From Acidobacteriota bacterium (GTDB lineage: Bacteria; Acidobacteriota; Thermoanaerobaculia; Multivoradales; JAHEKO01): 33,793 nt of DNA. This document shows positions 17,430 to 26,373 of the stretch, piece by piece. The stretch covers positions 1 to 33,793 of the forward strand of contig JAOTZA010000002.1 of NCBI GenBank assembly GCA_029861655.1, in the 5' to 3' direction. The translations under genes and the position numbers were made by a program. The stretch's first letter is position 1, and every line of letters starts with the position of its first letter. Under the pieces are notes generated by a model. The model was not told where the DNA came from, did not search any database, and saw only the letters and a list, made by a program, of their open reading frames with translations.

Positions 17430-18089
17430 CTACGCCGGGCCGGCTGGGTCCTGGGTGTGTTCGCCGCCGGGCCTTGGTAGCAGGCCGTATCGCAGCAAGC
17501 GGATGAACTCTTGGGTTGCCTCCTTGGGCTTCATTCCGAAGTGCATCGGGACCCCGAAGCACTTTTCGACCGTGTAGAAATAGAAGAACCAGCGGGTCGC
17601 GACCATCACGGCGACCATCGGATCGGCTTCGCCGAAGTCGCCGGCGGCCTGGCGGTCGCGAAAGCGCTCGCCGTAGGTGTCCCGGAATCGGCCCGCCATG
17701 CCCTCGTAGAAAGCGTGGATGTGCCGACCCTCGAATTCGATGACGTCGACGTAAACCAGGAGGATGTAGGGCTTGAAGGCGTCTACGACTTCCTCGATGG
17801 CGCCGGCCACTTCTTCGAGGTCCTCGGGGAAGTCCGCCTTTGCGAAGAGCTGGTTGAGACGTAGGCGCGGGTCCGTGACGAGCTCCCAGTACTGGTCGAT
17901 CAGACGCTCGAAGATCTCCTCTTTGTTGGAGAAGTGATGGTAGAGATTGCCGACCGAGAGGCCCGACTCGGCGGCAATCTGCCGCATCGAGGTGGCGCGG
18001 AAACCTTGCGTCGAGAACAGCCCCAAGGCCGCCTCGAGAGCTTGGGCCACGGACAACTCGGATCTTGGGTCCGGCGACGTAATCGGCAT
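17430..18089 (-). CDS. TetR-family transcriptional regulator
   Basis: The 219-residue protein has an N-terminal helix-turn-helix (about residues 34-54: TSMRQIAAESGLSVGNLYHHFSNK) and a helical ligand-binding domain rich in aromatics (RWFFYFYTVEKCFG), which suggests a hydrophobic effector. The ATG at 18089 is preceded by GGGAG 8 bases upstream; a TTG at 18104 would start inside the operator. It is first gene of the eleven-gene unit and abuts a palindrome that overlaps the expected transcription start, so autoregulation and ligand-induced derepression of the whole operon are the simplest model. Confidence 0.9.
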   Translation of the reverse strand: MPITSPDPRSELSVAQALEAALGLFSTQGFRATSMRQIAAESGLSVGNLYHHFSNKEEIFERLIDQYWELVTDPRLRLNQLFAKADFPEDLEEVAGAIEEVVDAFKPYILLVYVDVIEFEGRHIHAFYEGMAGRFRDTYGERFRDRQAAGDFGEADPMVAVMVATRWFFYFYTVEKCFGVPMHFGMKPKEATQEFIRLLRYGLLPRPGGEHTQDPAGPA

Positions 18090-18100
18090 CAAGTTGACTC

Positions 18101-18120
18101 CCAACCGAACGTTCGGTCGG
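18101..18120. promoter_or_regulatory. TetR operator palindrome
   Basis: A perfect 14-bp palindrome ACCGAACGTTCGGT (18104-18117) extends to 20 bp with one mismatched pair. It lies between the -10 box and the tetR start codon, covering the expected transcription start. ACCGnnCGnnCGGT-like palindromes are common TetR-family operators. A repressor bound here would block the promoter. Confidence 0.8.
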
Positions 18121-18121
18121 T

Positions 18122-18150
18122 ACTGTAGCGAGGATCTGTCTTGCTGTCAA
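18122..18150 (-). promoter_or_regulatory. Sigma-70-type promoter of the tetR operon
   Basis: On the minus strand a perfect -35 TTGACA (18150-18145) is followed by a 17-bp spacer and a -10 TACAGT (18127-18122, 4 of 6 matches). Transcription should start near 18115, leaving a leader of about 25 bases before the tetR ATG. It is the only clear promoter seen ahead of the eleven genes. Confidence 0.75.
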
Positions 18151-18184
18151 CAGATTCAGTTGGAGCAACAAGTCCCGACGGGTT

Positions 18185-21100
18185 CTAGCTCGGGCTGCTC
18201 GGTACCGGTGGCCTGCCGAACCCACGCCGTAGCGCCGCCCGGACTCCGTCCGCGGACTTCTCGCGCGCGTCGTCGAACAAGGTGTAGAAGACCGGTACGA
18301 CCAGGAGGGTGAGCAAGGTCGCGGTGGTGAGACCGCCGATCAAGGTGAGGCCAAAGCTCTTGTAGCTCAGCCCGATGCTCGATGACCCCTGGAGTGTCAG
18401 CGGCACCATGCCGCCGATCGTGGTCAGGGCGGTCATCATGATGGGCCGGAAACGCCGTTCCGCCGCCAGCAGGAGCGCCTCACTGCGCTCGTAGCCTTCA
18501 TGGCGCAGCCGAGTCACATAGTCGATCAGCACGATGCCGTTGTTGACGACGACACCGACCAGCAGTATCAATCCCACGACACCGAGAAAGTCGATATTGA
18601 GTCGTGAGACGAAGTGGGCCCAGTAGACACCCAGGCTGGCGAGTGGGATCGTCAAGATGATCGACAACGGCAAGATAAAGCTCTCGAACAAGAAGCCCAT
18701 CAGCAGGTAGATAAAAACGATCGAGACGATACCGGCAAAGAGCATCCCCGCGAGATCCTCGTTGAGGCCTTGCTGACCGCCGTTGGTGCCGAAGCTCACC
18801 CCCTCCGGAAGATCGATCCCGGCGGTGAGAACGGTGAGCTTCTTGCGGGTGTCATCGGCCTTGTCTTTCTCCAGCTCCAGGTTGATCGTTCTGTTGGTGC
18901 GCTTATTGGTGCGGAAGATGCGGGTGGCGGAGCTCAAATACTGTGGTTTGGTGAGCGCCGACAGGGGCGCTGAGTCACCGTCCATCGTGGGGACGGCGAA
19001 GTTGTTGAGCTCGTCGAGCGAGTCGCGATCCTCCTCGCGGAATCGCACGGTCACCGGGATCTCGGTGCCGCCTTGGCGGAAGCGTGGCAGCCCCTGGCCT
19101 CGCAGGGCGTACCCGACCACCGCCGAGACCACTGTCGGGTTGATGTTCTGCGCTTGGATGCGGTCGCGATCGAGAACCAGTGCCAGCTCGCTCGGCGAGT
19201 CGTCGGCGACCTTCTTCATTCCGACCACGCCGTCGATCGACAGGAACAGGCTCTCCAGGTCCTCCGCTACCTTCTCCAGAGTCTCCGAGTCCTCACCCTG
19301 GAGGACGATCGTGTGGAGGTTCTGATCTCTGTCTTCCCTGCGGTCGTCGTTGGTGAAGAGCTTGACGCCGGCCTTCTCCGGCAGCGCCTCCTTGACCCGC
19401 TTGGTCGCTTCCAACGGAGTGACCTTGTTGGTTCTCGGACTCTTGAACCAGCCCTGCAATTCGCCAAAGGTCGAACGGTGAAAGACAAACCAGCCGTCGA
19501 GATCGAGCTCTTCGGCGAGGTCCTCGATCACCTTCTCGCCTGCCAGAAAGAACTCTTCCGCCTCCTCGAGGGTTGTGTTTTGGGGCAGTGAAGCGGAAAT
19601 TTCGAACCCGCCACGATCCTCGTCCTGCATCTCGACGAACTCGACTTTCTTGAACGCGAAGGCGGCGCTGATGACGAAGACCGCGACCATCGCCAGCACC
19701 AGATCCAGGCGTCGACGCAGAAAAAGCTCGAGCAGTTTTGTGTAGCCGTGATTGAGCAGGCCGAATGTCCCGTCGTACGCCTTCTTGAGCCAATTGAAGA
19801 CAGGATGAGGCTTTTCGGACTCAGCCCCGTCTTTGGGGAGAGATACATAGACCGACAAGGGGATGAAGATCAGCGCCACGAGCAGCGACCCCAGAAGGGC
19901 TACCGAGATGGGAATCGAAAGACGCAGAAGAAAGAACTGACCCATACCCTCCACCAGCGACACCGGTAGAAAGACGATGATCGTCGTGAGGGTGGCCATG
20001 ACGATTGCCAGAGCGATCTCACCGGCCCCCTTGATACACGCCTCGCGACGCGACATCCCCTGACGATGGAGCCGGAAGATGTTCTCCCCGACGACCACCG
20101 AGTTGTCGACCAACAAGCCGACTGAGATCATGAGTGCCAGAAGCGTCAGGATGTTGAGTGATTCGCCGACAAAGTACATGACGGTCAGTGCGATGACGAT
20201 CGATACGGGGATCGAGAGAGTCACGATCAGGGTCATGCGAAAACGACGAAGAAAGAAGAACAGCACCAGGAGGGCGATGATGCCGCCGATCCTGCCGCTC
20301 GACAGCAGGGATCCAAGGCTCTCTCGGATCACTTCGCCCTGGTCGAAAAGAGTGGCCACATCGATCACTTGGAGCCTTGGGTTGCTGCGCATTTCCTCGA
20401 CCACCGCGTCGACGCGGCTGGCGACCTCGAGGGCGTTGGCGTCGCCCTCCTTCATGACCCCAAGGGCTATCGCCGGCCGGCTCATCGCACGCACGCGGTA
20501 GTTCTTGTCGGGAAGGTCGTAGCTGACGCGGGCGATGTCGCTGAGCTTGGTGTTGGGTCCCACCAAGCGGCTCTCGAGCTGCTCGAGGTTGTCGTAGCGC
20601 GATACCGAGCGCAGCAGCAGCTTGCGTTCGCCGTGCCGAACGTTGCCGCTCGACATCGTGAAGTTGTCGTCTCCGAGTTGCTGTGCGAGCTCATAAATGT
20701 TGAGTCCGGCGGCAGACGTTCGTTCGCGGTTGAGCTCGATGAGGATCTCCTTTTCCTCCAAGCCATGGGCCTCGACCGAGGCGACGCCCTCGATGCGCTC
20801 GAGCTTCAAGACGACTTCGTTCTGGACCAGGTTGTAGACATCGACCACGGCGGGGTCGATAGCGAGACCGACGAAGTAGATGGGGATCCCCGAGACGTCG
20901 TCCTTCAAGATGAAGACCTGTTCGACGTCCTCGGGCATCAGCAGGCGGGCGCGCTCGATCCGGTCGCGGACTTCGCGATAGGCGACGTCCATGTCGGTGC
21001 CTTGCTTGAACGACAGCCAGGCCATGCCCAGACCGGTCCTCGCATAGGATTCGAGCTTGCTGATTCCAGCCACCGTCGACAGTTCCTCCTCGAGAGGCCG

Positions 21101-21322
21101 CACGATCTTTTCGAGAACCTCCTGGGACGGCGCGTCTCGCCAGGGGACCTGAATGGTGAGAAAGGGTCCAGTGAATCCCGATGGAAAGAGCTCCACCGGG
21201 ATGCTGAGCGTGGCCACGGCGCCCAGTACGATGACGGTCACGAGCGAGACCAGGACGGTGATGCGGCGGTCAAGGGAGAAGCGCGGCAGGCGCGATTCGC
21301 TGGCAGGAGAGTTTTCTTTCAT
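18185..21322 (-). CDS. RND efflux transporter subunit 2
   Basis: The product of about 1045 residues has RND architecture: TM1 (residues 29-48), a first periplasmic loop, TM2-6 (about 343-490), a cytoplasmic loop, TM7, a second large loop and TM8-12 ending near VVPVFYTLFDDAREK. It should use the proton motive force to expel hydrophobic compounds with the adaptor encoded at 24930-26144. The TM4 motif reads VGLLVDNSVVVGENIFR (D406-N407), where AcrB has Asp-Asp; the TM10 equivalent reads VVVNNGIVLIDY, with Asn where AcrB has the essential Lys. I chose the ATG at 21322. A TTG at 21343 that overlaps the stop of the upstream RND gene is the alternative and adds seven residues. Confidence 0.9.
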   Translation of the reverse strand: MKENSPASESRLPRFSLDRRITVLVSLVTVIVLGAVATLSIPVELFPSGFTGPFLTIQVPWRDAPSQEVLEKIVRPLEEELSTVAGISKLESYARTGLGMAWLSFKQGTDMDVAYREVRDRIERARLLMPEDVEQVFILKDDVSGIPIYFVGLAIDPAVVDVYNLVQNEVVLKLERIEGVASVEAHGLEEKEILIELNRERTSAAGLNIYELAQQLGDDNFTMSSGNVRHGERKLLLRSVSRYDNLEQLESRLVGPNTKLSDIARVSYDLPDKNYRVRAMSRPAIALGVMKEGDANALEVASRVDAVVEEMRSNPRLQVIDVATLFDQGEVIRESLGSLLSSGRIGGIIALLVLFFFLRRFRMTLIVTLSIPVSIVIALTVMYFVGESLNILTLLALMISVGLLVDNSVVVGENIFRLHRQGMSRREACIKGAGEIALAIVMATLTTIIVFLPVSLVEGMGQFFLLRLSIPISVALLGSLLVALIFIPLSVYVSLPKDGAESEKPHPVFNWLKKAYDGTFGLLNHGYTKLLELFLRRRLDLVLAMVAVFVISAAFAFKKVEFVEMQDEDRGGFEISASLPQNTTLEEAEEFFLAGEKVIEDLAEELDLDGWFVFHRSTFGELQGWFKSPRTNKVTPLEATKRVKEALPEKAGVKLFTNDDRREDRDQNLHTIVLQGEDSETLEKVAEDLESLFLSIDGVVGMKKVADDSPSELALVLDRDRIQAQNINPTVVSAVVGYALRGQGLPRFRQGGTEIPVTVRFREEDRDSLDELNNFAVPTMDGDSAPLSALTKPQYLSSATRIFRTNKRTNRTINLELEKDKADDTRKKLTVLTAGIDLPEGVSFGTNGGQQGLNEDLAGMLFAGIVSIVFIYLLMGFLFESFILPLSIILTIPLASLGVYWAHFVSRLNIDFLGVVGLILLVGVVVNNGIVLIDYVTRLRHEGYERSEALLLAAERRFRPIMMTALTTIGGMVPLTLQGSSSIGLSYKSFGLTLIGGLTTATLLTLLVVPVFYTLFDDAREKSADGVRAALRRGFGRPPVPSSPS

Positions 21323-21339
21323 GACTCGGCTCACGATCT

Positions 21340-24300
21340 TCAAACGGTTCCGATGGTGGAGAGGGTATCGGGCGATGCGGGCGATGCGGGCGATACGGTG
21401 TCTGGCAGTGTCTCCTGACCGGTGAGGCGGGCTCGTAGCTGGTCGAGAAGCGAGTAGATGACCGGGATCACGAGCAGGGTGAGAAAGGTCGAGACCAGGA
21501 GCCCGCTGATGACCGTGATCGCCATGGGTGTTCGAAGCTCGGCGCCGTTACCGAGGCCCAGGGCCATGGGTAGGAGGCCAAGCGCCGTGGTTGCCGTGGT
21601 CATCAGAATGGGTCGCAGGCGAACGGAGCCGGCGGTGACGACGGCTTCGGTCGCGTCCATCCCACGGCGCCGCAGTAGGTTGATGTAGTCGACCAGAACG
21701 ATGGCGTTGTTGACCACGATCCCGGCCAGCATGATCATGCCGAGGAAGACCACGATCGACAGGGAGATGCCGAGAGCGTAGAGGCAGACGACGGTTCCGA
21801 AGAACGCCAGTGGGATGGTGAACAAGATCACCAGGGGATGGAAGAGAGACTCGAATTGGGCCGCCATGATGACGTAGACGAGAAAAATCGACAACGCCAT
21901 AGCCAACCACAGACTGCCTTTGCTGCGCTCCCACTCGTCGTTTTGCCCCGCCATCAGATAAGTCGTTCCCGAGGGCCAGACGAGCCGATCGAGGTTGGCT
22001 TCGATTGCCTCGACGGCGCTTCCCAAGGACCCCTTGGCGATCGAGGCGGTCACCAGCGAGATGCGGCGGCCGTCTACGCGGCGCACCTCACTTGGCCCCT
22101 CCGCCAGCTCGACCACACCGACGGCCGACAACGGAATCGGTCGCGCGCCACCCGGATTGATGATCAATGCGCTGACATCCGCGACGCTCTCGCGGTCGGT
22201 GTCTTCGAGTCGTACGACGATGGGAATCCGTCGGTCTTTGAGATTGAACCGGGTGGCCTCGAAGCCCTGGACCTTGTCGCGAACGCGGCGCGCGACCTGG
22301 CCGGGGGCGAGGTCATAGCGCGCCAGCAGATCTCGGTCGTAGACCACCTGGACCTCGGGCGCTCCGCGGCGAGAGGTCGTCTCGACATCGGCGAGTTCGG
22401 GCATGGCGCTCATGGTTCGTTTGACTAGATCGGCCTGGCGTCGCAACTCGACGAGGTCGTTGCCGTGCACTTCGACCTCGATCGGCGTCTTGAAGCTGAA
22501 AAGCACCGGTCGGGTGACGCGGGCGTCGAGGTCGGGGATGCCGGAAAAGCGCTTGCGAAGGCGGTCGATCACCTTTCGCTCGAGGGTTGGGTTGGCCCGG
22601 TCCAATAGGACCTTGAAACGAGCGGTGTGCTCGCCTTCGTCGGACCGGTTTGAATACGCCGGATCGAAGCCGACCGTGAGCATCAGTGATTCGATGTGCT
22701 CCTTCTCTTCGAGAATGGCCTGCTCGACCGGCGCCACGATGGCCTCGGTGGCTTCGATCGGCGTACCAACGGGCAAACCGACTTCGACTGTGAACTCTCC
22801 TTGGTGAACCTCGGGTAAGAGTTCGGTATCGAGGGAAAGAGCGGTCCACGCGGTGGCGGCGAAACAGAGAAGGACCACGACAACGACGGTCAAGGGGCTG
22901 CGCAATGCCCATCGCAGGGTGTGTGGATACCGTTCATGAAGGCCGTCCAGTGATCCTTGCGTCAGTCGCAGTGGCACCGCGGCCATGAGACCGAAGAGCT
23001 TGCCCATGGCCGGGACCACGAACTTCCGACCGAGCCAGAGAGCACCGAAGAGAAATCCGAGCAGGAGCTTGCCGATGATCTCGAGGACCACACCGACTAC
23101 GAATCGCAGACCCAGATACAGCATCACTACGGGCAAAGCGGTGTATCCTAGCGCCTTGCGGAGCCCACTCCTTTGCTTGGCTCGGGAGAGTGTGCTTTTC
23201 GCGTCAGCGGTAAGCCCACGCCAGGAGGCGAAGGTCTTCCATTCGATGGGCTGGTCGCGGCCGCCGGTCAGACGCATTCCCTGCCGGCTGGCCAGCATGG
23301 GAATCAAGAAGAGGGCGACGACGAGGGCTGCGAGAAGCGAGATGACGACCGCCAACCCGAGGTCTCCAAAGGCCTGACCCGCGACGCCCTCGACAAACAC
23401 CATGGGAAAGAAGACGGCGATTGTCGTCAGCGTGGAAGCGATGACGGGGCCGCGGACCTCGGTGGTGCCTCTCACCGCCGCGGCTTCGAGAGGGTCGCCC
23501 TCCTCGCGACAGCGAAAAATCGACTCGAGCACGACGATGGAGGAGTCGACAAGCATGCCGATGCCGAGGGCCAAGCCGCCGAGCGACATGATGTTGAGAC
23601 TGACGCCGAGCAGATGCAGCGGCGCAAAGGTCACCAGGAGAGAAATCGGGATCGAGATGGCGATGATCGACGTGGTGCGAACGTCCTTCAAGAACAAGAA
23701 GAGAATTGTTATGGCCAGGAGCCCGCCCAGAAGAGCAGTATTGCGGACTTCGCGGATGCTCGACTCGATGAAGAGCGACCGGTCGGCGACCAGGGACAAT
23801 TCGGCGCCTTCGTTGCGCCAGGTCTTTTCGATCAGGCCTGGCGGGCCTCGACGCTTTTTCTTCCTGCGAGCTCGTTGCCCGTCCTTTGCCTCCTCAGGTT
23901 GTTGATCCTTCGAGCCTGAGGCTGCGGCGAGAAGCTCTTGCCGGGCCTCTTCGAAGTCAAATTCGCCGAGGGCGGTCTTGACCCGTTTGGCCAGCGCCAC
24001 GATGTTGGCGTCGGCCTCTTTGAAAACGTCGATCTGCACACCCTCGTGCCCGTTGGTGCGGGTCAGGATCTCGCGCTCCTTGTGCGCTCGAACGACCCTT
24101 CCGATGGACCCTAAACGGACGTCGCGACCCTCGAAGCGGGCGATGATCGTGTCGGAAATCTCCGCAAGGTCCTCGTACTCGTTGAGAGTTCGCACCATGT
24201 ACTCGGTGCGACCCTCGGTCAGCGTGCCGCCGGCGAGGTTGATGTTCTCCTGTGCCAGCCGATCGATGACGCTGCGGATCGACAGACCCGTTCGCTGCAG

Positions 24301-24930
24301 CTCCGTCTCGTCGAGCAGGACGTGGATCTCCTCCTCCAGACCGCCGCGAACCCGCACCGCCGCCACGCCCTTGATCGGCTCGAGCTCCCGCTTGAGCTGC
24401 AGCTCGGCGATGCGGCGCAGCCGTCTGAGCCCCTCTTCCCCGCCAAAGCGGTCGCCCGAGCCGGCCAGCGAAAGCTCCATGACCGGGTCGAGAGACGGAT
24501 CGAAACGCAGGATGAGCGGTCTCTCGGCTTCCTCGGGAAGGAGAATCAGGTCGAGTTTCTCGAGCGAGTCCTGGATGGCCTCGGACATCGAAGTGTCCCA
24601 GCTGAACTCGAGCACGACGTCGCTGACCCCGGCGCGGCTGATACTCGAGGCTTTTCTCAACCCGGCGACCACCCCCAGCGCCTCTTCGACGGGGCGGCTG
24701 ACATCGCTTTCCACCTCCTCGGGTGCGGCCCCCGGGTATTCGGTGCGGACGGTGAGGGTCGGGTAGGAGAGTCTCGGCATCAGGGTCACCGACAGGCGAC
24801 CATAGGAGAAATAGCCAAAGACCAACGCCGCCACGAAAACCATGGTGATGGCCACCGGGCGCTCGGTCATGAAACTCGAGAGGTTGCCCCTCCCGTCATC
24901 GGCCGCCAAGGGTCGGTCGCTCGACTCCAT
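21340..24930 (-). CDS. RND efflux transporter subunit 1, enlarged
   Basis: At 1196 residues this is about 150 longer than typical RND pumps. TM1 lies at residues 27-44 and TM4 has LGIGMLVDSSIVVLE (D462-S463 where AcrB has Asp-Asp). TM10 has GIVVNNAIVLVDY with Asn at the usual Lys position. Two insertions stand out: a basic, Lys/Arg-rich stretch at about 338-372 before TM2, and about 100 residues at 557-660 between TM6 and TM7 with extra hydrophobic segments (596-656). The ATG at 24930 overlaps the adaptor's TGA (TGATG), so it is translationally coupled. With subunit 2 it probably forms a heteromeric pump, as in MdtBC. No outer-membrane channel gene is present. Confidence 0.9.
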   Translation of the reverse strand: MESSDRPLAADDGRGNLSSFMTERPVAITMVFVAALVFGYFSYGRLSVTLMPRLSYPTLTVRTEYPGAAPEEVESDVSRPVEEALGVVAGLRKASSISRAGVSDVVLEFSWDTSMSEAIQDSLEKLDLILLPEEAERPLILRFDPSLDPVMELSLAGSGDRFGGEEGLRRLRRIAELQLKRELEPIKGVAAVRVRGGLEEEIHVLLDETELQRTGLSIRSVIDRLAQENINLAGGTLTEGRTEYMVRTLNEYEDLAEISDTIIARFEGRDVRLGSIGRVVRAHKEREILTRTNGHEGVQIDVFKEADANIVALAKRVKTALGEFDFEEARQELLAAASGSKDQQPEEAKDGQRARRKKKRRGPPGLIEKTWRNEGAELSLVADRSLFIESSIREVRNTALLGGLLAITILFLFLKDVRTTSIIAISIPISLLVTFAPLHLLGVSLNIMSLGGLALGIGMLVDSSIVVLESIFRCREEGDPLEAAAVRGTTEVRGPVIASTLTTIAVFFPMVFVEGVAGQAFGDLGLAVVISLLAALVVALFLIPMLASRQGMRLTGGRDQPIEWKTFASWRGLTADAKSTLSRAKQRSGLRKALGYTALPVVMLYLGLRFVVGVVLEIIGKLLLGFLFGALWLGRKFVVPAMGKLFGLMAAVPLRLTQGSLDGLHERYPHTLRWALRSPLTVVVVVLLCFAATAWTALSLDTELLPEVHQGEFTVEVGLPVGTPIEATEAIVAPVEQAILEEKEHIESLMLTVGFDPAYSNRSDEGEHTARFKVLLDRANPTLERKVIDRLRKRFSGIPDLDARVTRPVLFSFKTPIEVEVHGNDLVELRRQADLVKRTMSAMPELADVETTSRRGAPEVQVVYDRDLLARYDLAPGQVARRVRDKVQGFEATRFNLKDRRIPIVVRLEDTDRESVADVSALIINPGGARPIPLSAVGVVELAEGPSEVRRVDGRRISLVTASIAKGSLGSAVEAIEANLDRLVWPSGTTYLMAGQNDEWERSKGSLWLAMALSIFLVYVIMAAQFESLFHPLVILFTIPLAFFGTVVCLYALGISLSIVVFLGMIMLAGIVVNNAIVLVDYINLLRRRGMDATEAVVTAGSVRLRPILMTTATTALGLLPMALGLGNGAELRTPMAITVISGLLVSTFLTLLVIPVIYSLLDQLRARLTGQETLPDTVSPASPASPDTLSTIGTV

Positions 24931-26144
24931 CAATCCGCCTCGGTCTCATCCTCGGCGTCTTCGATCTTCTTACCCGCTTCGCGCACCAGCGAGCCTTCTT
25001 TGAGACCCGCCTGGCCGGCGACGACAATCCGATCGGCTGCCTCGAGGACTCCAGCCGGCTCGATGTTGTGGCGATCTTCGAGCGCCGCCTCGATCAGCAG
25101 GCGCTCCACTCGCCACTCCCCTTCTTTCAGGTCGTCCCGTTCCTCTTCTTTGACCCGAAAGACATAGATCTGATCGCCGTCGTAGATCAGGGCCTTCTTC
25201 GGCACCAGCACGGCATCGGTGTGGACATCGGTCACCAGCTCGACCGAGACGTACATGCCCGGTAACAAACCCTCGCTCCTCGGTACGGTCACCGTGGCTT
25301 TGACGGTGCCACTCTTGGGATCGACTCGGGGCGCCATGCGGTCGACCGTTCCCCGGCGCGCCTCGCCCCCGGCGGCTTCGGCGATAATCCGCGCCTCGAC
25401 GCCAGGCCGCAGCCGCGCCAACTCCTTCTCCGGCACATAGACCCGTGCCACGATCGAATCGAAATCCACCAGATCAAAGAGGTGTTGGTTCGGTGTCACC
25501 TGGTCGCCGATGTTGACCAGGCGGGCGGTGACGGTGCCCGAGATCGGTGCCCGTACCGCGGTGTAGCCGAGGTTTCGCTGAGCGTCCTTGAGTGCCAACT
25601 CGAGCTGTTCGATCTCGTAGGTAGCCTCGTTGAACGTCTGTTCGCTGATCAGTAGTTTTTCGTACAGGTCTGTCTGGCGGGTGTATTCACGCGTCGCCTT
25701 GGCGAGCTGGCTCTCGACCCGGGCCAGGGCGGTGCGCTGCTCGTCGTCCTCGAGACGAAGCAGAACCTGTCCCTTGCGCACTTCGTCGCCTTCCTCGACC
25801 AGCAGACTACGCACTTTGCGTGCGGCCTGCGAGAACACCTTGACATCGCTCTCGGCCTCGAGATTGGTGGAGAAGCGAAGGACCGTTTCGATGGGTCCCC
25901 GCTCGAGAGTCACCAGTTCAACCGGAACAGCTTCCTCTTCGTCCTCCTCCTTCTTGCCGTCTTTCTTGGCGTCGTCGCTATCGTCGGCTGTCTGCTGGGT
26001 GTCTTTCTCATCGTCCTTTTGAGACACAGAGTCGGAATCCGTTTGCGCCTTCTGGTTTCCCCCACAAGCCCACCCGCCGCCAAACACCAGCATCAGCAAG
26101 CTGAGGAGCACCAAGATCCCTGTCGCATCCATCCTGCGCATCAT
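24930..26144 (-). CDS. RND periplasmic adaptor (membrane fusion protein), lipoprotein
   Basis: The product of about 404 residues has a lipoprotein signal ending GGGWAC. A very acidic and Lys-rich linker (Asp/Glu/Lys/Gln, about 40 residues) follows, then the adaptor fold: barrel-sandwich hybrid (VFSQAARKVRSLLVEEGDEVRKGQVLLRLE), an alpha-hairpin (ALARVESQLAKATREY), the returning lipoyl half (VRAPISGTVTARLVNIGDQV) and beta-barrel and membrane-proximal domains. It bridges the RND pump to an outer-membrane channel encoded elsewhere. An ATG at 26150 is possible, but the AGGGAAGG ribosome site then touches the start; the ATG at 26144 gives normal spacing. It is first gene of the adaptor-RND1-RND2 unit, divergent from the nuclease gene. 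Confidence 0.9.
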   Translation of the reverse strand: MMRRMDATGILVLLSLLMLVFGGGWACGGNQKAQTDSDSVSQKDDEKDTQQTADDSDDAKKDGKKEEDEEEAVPVELVTLERGPIETVLRFSTNLEAESDVKVFSQAARKVRSLLVEEGDEVRKGQVLLRLEDDEQRTALARVESQLAKATREYTRQTDLYEKLLISEQTFNEATYEIEQLELALKDAQRNLGYTAVRAPISGTVTARLVNIGDQVTPNQHLFDLVDFDSIVARVYVPEKELARLRPGVEARIIAEAAGGEARRGTVDRMAPRVDPKSGTVKATVTVPRSEGLLPGMYVSVELVTDVHTDAVLVPKKALIYDGDQIYVFRVKEEERDDLKEGEWRVERLLIEAALEDRHNIEPAGVLEAADRIVVAGQAGLKEGSLVREAGKKIEDAEDETEAD

Positions 26145-26314
26145 CGACATCCTTCCCTGTGCAAATGAGGGCCGCCATCGAGCCCCGAGAAGTCCCGAGT
26201 GCCGCCCAAGTTGATTCTACGTTTTGTGACGGTGTTTGTTGTGCTCCGCCGCGGCAGAATCCGGAAATACCGTTACTGTCCGATCGACCGCGGCCGGCCC
26301 GTGACAGCCGATCC

Positions 26315-26342
26315 TTGACAGGTATCGAAACATTAAGATAAA
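26315..26342 (+). promoter_or_regulatory. Promoter ahead of the nuclease gene
   Basis: TTGACA (26315-26320) is followed after 16 bp by GATAAA (26337-26342, 4 of 6 matches) in an AT-rich patch unlike the surrounding GC-rich DNA. The start would be near 26350, giving a short leader with an AAGGAAG ribosome site (26363-26369). In the same 223-bp divergent gap a TAGAAT box (26219-26214, minus strand) could serve the efflux operon, but its -35 is weak. Confidence 0.55.
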
Positions 26343-26373
26343 ACTTAAAGTCAATTCCAAAAAAGGAAGAACA

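Noticed and set aside
17407..18225. Extension of the TonB receptor frame through tetR
   Set aside because: The sequence lacks protein character, overlaps a clear TetR gene in another frame, and the ATG at 17406 has a perfect ribosome site and signal peptide.
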